Part shown: piece by piece, positions 1-5,114 of the stretch
How the letters are laid out: each line of letters opens with the position of its first letter
How positions within the stretch are numbered: the stretch's first letter is position 1
Assembly (NCBI GenBank): GCA_019347785.1
Contig: JAHWKQ010000132.1
Location: 1-6,433, forward strand
Direction: 5' to 3'
Source: Actinomycetota bacterium
GTDB taxonomy: Bacteria > Actinomycetota > Nitriliruptoria > Euzebyales > Egibacteraceae
Length of the DNA stretch: 6,433 nt
Made by a program: the position numbers and the translations under genes
The notes under the pieces: generated by a model
Database searches by the model: none
Told to the model about the DNA's origin: nothing
Seen by the model: only the letters and a program-made list of their open reading frames with translations

Positions 1-946
1 GCCGGGGGCGTCGTCCCCGGGTGGGTCGGCCCGGGTCATCGACGGCAGGCGGATCGCCGCCGACCTGCAACAGCGGCTGTCGACGGCCGTGGCCGGTGTG
101 CTGGCACACGGCGTGCGTCCCGGGCTTGCGACCGTCCTCGCCGGGGACGACTACGCGGCCCGCGCGTACGAGCGGCGGGTCCGGCGCCTGGCGGGCGAGC
201 TCGGCTGCGGCTACACGAGCACGTCACTCCCGGGGACCGTGGACGAGGCGGACGCCGTCGCCACCGTGGGCGCGCTCAGCGCGGATCCCGCCGTCCACGG
301 GATCCTCGTGCTGCGGCCGCTGCCCGACGGCGTCGGAGAGGCGGCACTGCACGCGGCGCTGGACCCCGCCAAGGACGTCGAGGCGGTGCACCCGCTCAAC
401 GTCGGCCTGCTGACGCTGGGCCGGCCGCGCCACGTCCCCTCGACGCCGGCAGCGTGCTTCGAGATGCTCGACCGGTACCTGGTCGACACCGGCCGCGATC
501 CGGCCGAGTTCTACCCGCGCCGCACCATCGCCGTCGTGGGGCGCTCGGCCAACGTCGGCCGGCCGGCCGTCATGCTCGGCCTGGCGCGTGACGCGACCGT
601 CGTGTCCTGCGACGAGCACACCGACCGCGCCGGCCGGCTCGCCGACTACACCCGCGACGCGGACGTGCTGATCACGGCCGCGGGCGTCCCCGGGCTCGTG
701 CGCGGCGAGCACGTCCGCGACGGCGTCATCGCCATCGACGTCGGCATCAACCCGGTGCCCGACGCCGCCGGCGGCGTCCGCCTCGTCGGGGACCTCGACC
801 ACGACAGCGTGGCCGACAGAGCAGAGGCGCTGTCGCCGGTTCCGGGCGGGGTCGGCCCCATCACCGACGTGTGCCTCCTGGGCAACGTCGTCGCGGCGGC
901 GCGGGCGCTGCTGTGCGAGCCACATCCTCTGCGGAGCCCGGCATGA
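1..946 (+). CDS. folD: FolD-type methylene-THF dehydrogenase, divergent, cyclohydrolase site degenerate (5' partial)
   Basis: FolD normally oxidises 5,10-methylene-THF to methenyl-THF and hydrolyses that to 10-formyl-THF in the cytoplasm. The reading frame is open from base 2 and already encodes the usual N-terminal ARVIDGRRIA before the first GTG at 89, so the start codon lies upstream of the window and 89 is not the start. Family marks are VLAGDD, HGILVLRPLP (about 296-325), KDVEAVHPLNVG, the Rossmann motif GRSANVGRP (about 539-565), AIDVGIN and PVPGGVGPIT. Compared with E. coli and human FolD from memory, the catalytic Lys after the conserved Tyr (tac 167-169) is Val (179-181), the Gln of VQLPLP is Leu (311-313), and the second Asp of KDVDG is Glu (380-382). 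The NADP-phosphate Ser is Glu (614-616). Dehydrogenase activity is plausible; cyclohydrolase activity is doubtful. The stop overlaps the folC start (ATGA). The family is clear; the exact activity is inferred. Confidence 0.9.
   Translation, partial: PGASSPGGSARVIDGRRIAADLQQRLSTAVAGVLAHGVRPGLATVLAGDDYAARAYERRVRRLAGELGCGYTSTSLPGTVDEADAVATVGALSADPAVHGILVLRPLPDGVGEAALHAALDPAKDVEAVHPLNVGLLTLGRPRHVPSTPAACFEMLDRYLVDTGRDPAEFYPRRTIAVVGRSANVGRPAVMLGLARDATVVSCDEHTDRAGRLADYTRDADVLITAAGVPGLVRGEHVRDGVIAIDVGINPVPDAAGGVRLVGDLDHDSVADRAEALSPVPGGVGPITDVCLLGNVVAAARALLCEPHPLRSPA
931..936 (+). promoter_or_regulatory. Ribosome binding site of folC
   Basis: GCGGAG lies six bases before the ATG at 943. Together with the ATGA overlap with the folD stop, it supports 943 as the start rather than an upstream in-frame start near 871 inside folD, which would add an Arg/Gly-rich tail that is not part of the family. 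Confidence 0.55.
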
Positions 947-2310
947 GCGCGGTCGTGGACCTCCCGCGTCCGGCCGCGCCGCCGGCCCCCGACGCCTACG
1001 AGCAGATGGTGGCCGCGTTGTGCTCCCGCCGCCGGGGAGACGGCACGAGGGGCCTGAGCCGCATCCGGCGACTGTGTGCGCTGCTGGGACAGCCGCAGCG
1101 GGCGTACCCGGCCATGCAGGTCAGCGGGACGAACGGCAAGACCAGCGTCGCGCACATGGTCGCGGCCCTGCTGCAGGCGCACGGCCTGGTCACGGGCGCC
1201 TACACGTCCCCGCACCTGCAGGACGTGCGCGAGCGCATCCGCGTCGACGGCCGCATGCTCGGCCCGGGCGAGCTGCGCTCCGGTCTGGGCGTGCTGGGGC
1301 CGTACGTCCGGCAGGTCGAGCGACGCGCGGGGCCGGTCAGCTTCTTCGAGATCGTGACCGCGCTGGCCTGCCGGCACTTCGCCCGGTTCGGCGTCGACGT
1401 GGGGGTGTTCGAGGTGGGGGTCGGCGGGGGCCGGGATGCCACCAACCTGGTCGACGGCCGCGTCGCCGTGCTGACGCGCGTGGGCCTGGACCACGCCCGG
1501 CTCGGCTCACGCGTCGAGCAGGTCGCCGCCGAGAAGGCCGGCATCGTCAAGGAGGGCGGGCTCGTCGTCTGCGCGGGGCAGGAGCCGGCGGCCGGGCGTG
1601 TGATCCGGGCGTCGGCCCGGGCGAACGGCGCCCGGCTCCTCGCGCTCGGCCGCGACTTCGGCGTCCTGTCACGCGAGGCGGGCCCCTCGGGCCAGCGGGT
1701 GCGCCTGGCGGGTCCCGACGGGTCCGTCCACCGGGTCCACCTGCCCCTGCGCGGCGCCCACCAGGCCGACAACGCGGCGTGCGCCCTGGCCGCGGCGCAT
1801 GGCCTGATCGGCGACGGGCTGCGTCCCGGCGCGGTCCGTGCCGGGCTCGGGGCCGTCCGCGCGCCCGGGCGCATGGAGACGCTCCGCAGCGACACGGGCA
1901 CGCCGGTGCTGCTCGACGGGGCGCACAACCCGCCGGCCGCCCGGCGCCTGGCCGCCGAGCTGCGCGCCGGCCCCGCGACGACGCCGGCGGGCAGGCGCGT
2001 CCTGGTGCTGGGCGTGTCGGCGGACAAGGACGTCGACGGGATCGTCGGCGGCCTGTCGGGCGTCGGCGACCAGCTCGTGCTCACCCGGGCCCCCGACGCG
2101 CGGGCGGCCCCGCCCGGCCGTCTGCGACAGGCCGTGCGACGCGCGCACGCGGGCCTCCGGCGGCCGCCGCCCTGCGAGGCGGCGGCGACGGTGCCCGACG
2201 CCCTGCGGCGGGCCGCCGAGCTCGCCGGCCCGCACGGGCTCGTGGTCGTCACGGGCTCGCTGTACCTCGTGGGCGCGGCGCGCACCGCCCTGGGAGCGCC
2301 GCCGGCATGA
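943..2310 (+). CDS. folC: Folylpolyglutamate synthase (FolC, Mur ligase family)
   Basis: The predicted 455-residue protein has the normal length for FolC, the cytoplasmic ATP-dependent ligase that adds gamma-linked glutamates to THF (some members also act on dihydropteroate). Visible motifs in order: P-loop SGTNGKTS (residues 61-68), YTSPHLQDVRERI (87-99), FEVGVGGGRDATN (156-168) with the metal/ATP-site Glu, VGLDHARLG (180-188), EKAGIVK (197-203) containing the lysine that is carbamylated in the family, GAHQADNAA (271-279), the C-terminal-domain motif DGAHNPPAA (325-333) and TGSLYLVG (437-444). All expected motifs are intact, so the gene looks functional. The GKTS form of the P-loop, against GKGS in many bacteria, is common in actinobacteria. 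Residues 1-20 are Pro/Ala-rich and probably disordered. Its place between folD and folate-dependent oxidases and methyltransferases is not the usual housekeeping setting, so it may be a pathway-dedicated copy. Translation is probably coupled to folD. Confidence 0.94.
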   Translation: MSAVVDLPRPAAPPAPDAYEQMVAALCSRRRGDGTRGLSRIRRLCALLGQPQRAYPAMQVSGTNGKTSVAHMVAALLQAHGLVTGAYTSPHLQDVRERIRVDGRMLGPGELRSGLGVLGPYVRQVERRAGPVSFFEIVTALACRHFARFGVDVGVFEVGVGGGRDATNLVDGRVAVLTRVGLDHARLGSRVEQVAAEKAGIVKEGGLVVCAGQEPAAGRVIRASARANGARLLALGRDFGVLSREAGPSGQRVRLAGPDGSVHRVHLPLRGAHQADNAACALAAAHGLIGDGLRPGAVRAGLGAVRAPGRMETLRSDTGTPVLLDGAHNPPAARRLAAELRAGPATTPAGRRVLVLGVSADKDVDGIVGGLSGVGDQLVLTRAPDARAAPPGRLRQAVRRAHAGLRRPPPCEAAATVPDALRRAAELAGPHGLVVVTGSLYLVGAARTALGAPPA

Positions 2311-2364
2311 GACCTGACCGCTGACCGCCACCACCGTCACACCCCCACGACAAGGAGGAGCATC
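2311..2364 (+). other. Only intergenic gap; leader of the GcvT-like gene
   Basis: These 54 bases are the longest non-coding stretch in the window. They are rich in C and A (CCACCACCGTCACACCCCCACGA) and contain two TGACCG copies. I see no hairpin with a T-run and no convincing -35/-10 pair, so neither a terminator nor a promoter is called. The genes on either side probably share a transcript, although a weak internal promoter cannot be excluded. Confidence 0.5.
2352..2358 (+). promoter_or_regulatory. Strong Shine-Dalgarno of the GcvT-like gene
   Basis: AAGGAGG sits six bases before the ATG at 2365. It is the best ribosome binding site in the window and fixes the start. The other genes have weaker sites or rely on overlap with the gene before them, so this protein may be made independently and in larger amount. 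Confidence 0.85.
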
Positions 2365-3546
2365 ATGCGCATCCCGTACGACTCGCCCCGCATCCACATG
2401 TACACGCGGATCCGCAAGTCCCCGTACTTCTACGCGTCCCGGCGCCACGGCATCGAGTCGTACTCGGTGTGCAACCGGATGTACCACCCCCGCCACTACG
2501 ACGAGCCCATCGCCGAGTACTGGAAGCTGGTGGAGGGCGTGACCCTGTGGGACGTGGGGGTCGAGCGTCAGGTCGAGATCAGCGGCCCTGACGCCTTCGA
2601 GTTCACCAACCTGCTCACGCCCCGTGACCTGACCAAGTGCCAGGTCGGGCAGTGCATGTTCGCCCTGAACACCGACGTCGACGGCGGCATCATCAACAAT
2701 CCCGTGCTGCTGCGGCTGGCCGACGACCGCTTCTGGCTGTCCGTGGCCGACGGGGACGTGCTGCTGTGGGCCAAGGGCGTGGCGGCCGCCAACCGCATGA
2801 ACGTGCAGGTCCGCGAGCCGGACGTCGGCCCGGTCCAGGTCCAGGGGCCGAAGGCGAAGCACGTGCTGTTGAACCTGCTCGGCGACGCGGTCCTGGACAT
2901 CCCCTACTACTGGATGGAGACGTTCCAGATCGACGGCATGGACATCGTCGTGTCGCGGACCGGCTACACGGGGGAGGTCGGCTACGAGATCTACCTGCGC
3001 AACGCCAGCCGGGACGCCGAGAAGCTGTGGAACACGGTGCTGGAGGCCGGCCGGCCGCACGGCATCGAGGTCATCGGCCCGTGCCAGATCCGCCGGGTCG
3101 AGGCGGGCATCCTCAGCTACGGCTCGGACATCGCGGTCGACAACAACGCGCTGAACGACTACGGCTTCCTGAACCCCTACGAGGCCGACCTGGGGTGGAC
3201 CGTCAAGCTGGAGCAGGAGAGCGACTTCATCGGCAAGGAGGCGCTGCGCCGGATCAACGAGGAGGGTGTGCGGCGCAAGGTGGTGGGCATCGAGATGGGC
3301 GGCGACCCGATCGTCGGCTACATCGAGGACTACCTGCGGGTCGTCGACGACGGCGAGCTGATCGGTCAGGTCTCGTCGGCCTTCTGGTCGCCCCGGCTGA
3401 AGAAGAACATCGGCTTCGCCCTCGTGCCGATCGACTACGCCAAGCTGGGGACGGAGATGACCGTCCGGGCCAACATCGGCGACACGACAGCCACCGTCGT
3501 CGAGAAGCCGTTCATCGACCCCCGCAAGGAGACGCCGAAGCTGTGA
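2365..3546 (+). CDS. GcvT/DmdA-family folate-dependent methyl- or aminomethyltransferase, substrate unknown
   Basis: This 393-residue protein belongs to the GcvT fold family, whose members pass a one-carbon unit from a substrate to THF (glycine cleavage T protein, DMSP demethylase DmdA, aryl O-demethylase LigM, THF domains of dimethylglycine and sarcosine oxidases). The stretch LWDVGVERQVEI (61-72), TPRDLTK (85-91), FWLSVADGDVLLW (123-135) and EAGILSYGSDI (246-256) resembles DmdA more than GcvT. SRTGYTGEVGYEI (197-209) keeps the GcvT-type Gly-Glu that contacts folate, which DmdA, as I recall it, lacks. GGIINNP (107-113) has Asn-Asn where GcvT has Asp-Asp. A C-terminal barrel follows from about 290 (IGKEALRR, VGIEMGGDP). 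The N-terminal 35 residues are Arg/Tyr-rich; there is no signal peptide, so it is cytoplasmic. It sits directly before soxB with overlapping stop/start (GTGA), which implies related substrates such as betaines or methylated amines. Hand counts of three 60-base rows gave 63-75% GC against 78% for one folC row. Family is confident; substrate is not. Confidence 0.88.
   Translation: MRIPYDSPRIHMYTRIRKSPYFYASRRHGIESYSVCNRMYHPRHYDEPIAEYWKLVEGVTLWDVGVERQVEISGPDAFEFTNLLTPRDLTKCQVGQCMFALNTDVDGGIINNPVLLRLADDRFWLSVADGDVLLWAKGVAAANRMNVQVREPDVGPVQVQGPKAKHVLLNLLGDAVLDIPYYWMETFQIDGMDIVVSRTGYTGEVGYEIYLRNASRDAEKLWNTVLEAGRPHGIEVIGPCQIRRVEAGILSYGSDIAVDNNALNDYGFLNPYEADLGWTVKLEQESDFIGKEALRRINEEGVRRKVVGIEMGGDPIVGYIEDYLRVVDDGELIGQVSSAFWSPRLKKNIGFALVPIDYAKLGTEMTVRANIGDTTATVVEKPFIDPRKETPKL
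3526..3531 (+). promoter_or_regulatory. Ribosome binding site of soxB
   Basis: AAGGAG inside the 3' end of the preceding gene lies eleven bases before the GTG at 3543, a rather long but workable spacing. It supports the GTG, which overlaps the preceding stop, as the start of soxB. Confidence 0.55.
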
Positions 3547-4832
3547 CCGTCAGCCGCAACGGGTCGCGGGGCCGACGGGCGGGCGCCACCCGCTACTCGG
3601 CCTTCGACCTGGTGCGCCGCGGCCTGTCCGGGCGGGACTGGCCGCCGGCCTGGCGGTCGCACGACCTGGCCGGCGCCTACGACGCGGTGGTGGTCGGCGG
3701 CGGGGTGCACGGCCTGGCCACGGCCTACTGCCTCGCCGCCAACCACGGCATCACCGACGTCGCGGTGCTCGACAAGGGCTACATCGGCGGCGGGGGCTCG
3801 GGACGCAACACCGCCATCATCCGCGCCAACTACCTGACCCCCGAGGGGGTGCGCTTCTACGACCGCTCCGTGAAGCTGTACGAGCGCCTGTCGGTGGACC
3901 TCAACTTCAACGTCATGTTCTCCCAGCGCGGGCACATGACGCTCGCGCACAGCGACGGCTCCCTGCGCACGATGCGCTGGCGGGCCGAGGTGAACAAGCT
4001 GCAGGGCGTCGACTCGGAGGTGATCGACCCGGGCGAGGTCAAGCGCCTCGTGCCCGCCATGGACACCTCCGCCCACGCGCGCTACCCGATCCTCGGCGCG
4101 CTGTACCACCCGCCGGGCGGGATCGTCCGCCACGACGCCGTCGTGTGGGGCTACGCCCGCGCCGCCGACGCCTACGGGGTCCACATCCACCAGGACACCG
4201 AGGTCGTCGGCATCGACGTCGCCGGCGGGCGGGTCCGGGGGGTGCGCACGACCCGCGGCACGATCGCCACCTCCACCGTGGTCAACTGCACCGCCGGGTG
4301 GGCGACGACCGTCGCCGACATGGCCGGGGTGGCCCTGCCGATCAGCACCTTCCCGCTCCAGGCCGCCGTCACCGAGCCCGTCAAGCCCTTCCTCGACACG
4401 GTCGTCGTCTCGGGGACCCTGCACGTCTACATGAGCCAGACCGACCGCGGCGAGCTCGTCTTCGGCGCGTCGGTCGACCCCTTCCCGTCCTACTCGACAC
4501 GGGGGTCGCTCGACTTCGTCGAGGGCCTGGCGGGCCACGTGCTGGAGCTGATGCCCTCCCTGTCGAAGATGCGCGTGCTGCGCCAGTGGGCGGGGCTGTG
4601 CGACATGACGCCGGACTACTCGCCGATCATGGGCGTCACCCCGGTGGAGGGCTTCTACGTGGACGTGGGCTGGGGCACGTACGGCTTCAAGGCCGGCCCG
4701 GTGGCCGGCGAGGCGATGGCCGAGCTGGTGGCGACCGGCAAGACCCCCGAGCTGATCGCCGTGTTCGACCTCGACCGGTTCGCCGAGGGCCGCCTGGTGG
4801 GGGAGAAGGGCGCGGCCTCCGTTGGGCACTGA
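3543..4832 (+). CDS. soxB: Sarcosine oxidase beta subunit (FAD-dependent oxidoreductase)
   Basis: SoxB is the catalytic subunit of heterotetrameric sarcosine oxidase (sarcosine + O2 + THF to glycine + H2O2 + methylene-THF). The 429-residue protein has the beta-subunit opening RYSAFDLVRRGLSG (17-30), the Rossmann FAD motif VVVGGGVHGLATAY (49-62), NHGITDVAVLDKG (68-79) and GRNTAIIRANYL (87-98), whose IIR Arg matches the carboxylate-binding Arg of this family. RHDAVVWGYARA (196-207) contains His197 (cac 4131-4133). Allowing for the longer N-terminus, it falls where the covalent-FMN His173 of Corynebacterium SoxB lies. WGTYGFKAGP (377-386) holds the substrate-carboxylate Lys383. GTG at 3543 is the only start after the upstream gene that keeps the RYSAF segment; it adds a short basic leader (SRNGSRGRRAGAT). 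All key residues are present. Related N-methyl amino acid or opine oxidases are an alternative, but the soxD/soxA neighbours make SoxB much more likely. Confidence 0.94.
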   Translation: MTVSRNGSRGRRAGATRYSAFDLVRRGLSGRDWPPAWRSHDLAGAYDAVVVGGGVHGLATAYCLAANHGITDVAVLDKGYIGGGGSGRNTAIIRANYLTPEGVRFYDRSVKLYERLSVDLNFNVMFSQRGHMTLAHSDGSLRTMRWRAEVNKLQGVDSEVIDPGEVKRLVPAMDTSAHARYPILGALYHPPGGIVRHDAVVWGYARAADAYGVHIHQDTEVVGIDVAGGRVRGVRTTRGTIATSTVVNCTAGWATTVADMAGVALPISTFPLQAAVTEPVKPFLDTVVVSGTLHVYMSQTDRGELVFGASVDPFPSYSTRGSLDFVEGLAGHVLELMPSLSKMRVLRQWAGLCDMTPDYSPIMGVTPVEGFYVDVGWGTYGFKAGPVAGEAMAELVATGKTPELIAVFDLDRFAEGRLVGEKGAASVGH

Positions 4833-4838
4833 GCACCG

Positions 4839-5114
4839 ATGATGCTGCTGCCCTGCCCCTGGTGCGGCCCGCGCAACGCCGCGGAGTTCCGCTACGCCGG
4901 CGAGACCAAGGCCCGCCCGGACCCGGACACCACCGACCCGCACCGGTGGCGGGACTACCTGTACGCGCGGCGCAACCCGGCCGGGTGGACCCGGGAGACG
5001 TGGCTGCACCGGGCCGGGTGCGGCCGCTACCTCGTCGCCGAGCGCCACACGGTGACCAACGAGGTCCGCGCCACCCACCCGCCCGCCGCAGGTGGCGGGG
5101 GGGCGGCGTCATGA
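4839..5114 (+). CDS. soxD: Sarcosine oxidase delta subunit (zinc-binding)
   Basis: This 91-residue protein is the small structural delta subunit of heterotetrameric sarcosine oxidase. It has the zinc ligands in the expected order and spacing: Cys6 and Cys9 in PCPWCG, His57 and Cys61 in WLHRAGCGR, matching Cys6, Cys9, His59 and Cys63 of the Corynebacterium subunit as I recall them. Other family marks are EFRYAGE (16-22), WRDYLYARRNPAGW (37-50) and HTVTNEV. The first of two adjacent ATGs (4839 and 4842) is chosen because it gives the usual Cys numbering; the second remains possible. The C-terminus is a Pro/Ala/Gly-rich tail encoded by a G-rich stretch. It starts six bases after the soxB stop without a clear Shine-Dalgarno, and its stop overlaps the soxA start (ATGA), so the three subunits are probably co-translated in the B-D-A order typical of the operon. 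Confidence 0.95.
   Translation: MMLLPCPWCGPRNAAEFRYAGETKARPDPDTTDPHRWRDYLYARRNPAGWTRETWLHRAGCGRYLVAERHTVTNEVRATHPPAAGGGGAAS

Noticed and set aside
871..942. Upstream extension of folC starting inside folD
   Set aside because: It encodes an Arg/Gly/Ala-rich tail unlike FolC, and the ATG at 943 has a Shine-Dalgarno and an ATGA overlap.
89..946. GTG at 89 as the folD start
   Set aside because: The conserved N-terminal VIDGRRIA segment is encoded in frame upstream of it, so the true start lies before the window.
2307..2324. Five-codon mini-ORF MRPDR overlapping the folC stop
   Set aside because: Too short and without a ribosome site or attenuator-like hairpin; probably chance.
2311..2364. Terminator or promoter between folC and the GcvT-like gene
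   Set aside because: No stem-loop with a T-run and no credible -35/-10 pair is visible in the gap.
1669..3060. 463-codon open frame on the minus strand
   Set aside because: It spans two well-supported + genes and has no motif; it is typical of high-GC antisense frames.
2637..3542. Long open frame running through the GcvT-like gene into soxB
   Set aside because: It is a GC-driven shadow: Arg/Gly/Pro-rich with no motifs until the SoxB segment begins.
3435..5078. 547-codon open frame on the minus strand
   Set aside because: It lies antisense to soxB and soxD with their codon bias mirrored (Val/Gly/His/Arg-rich), and has no recognisable domain.
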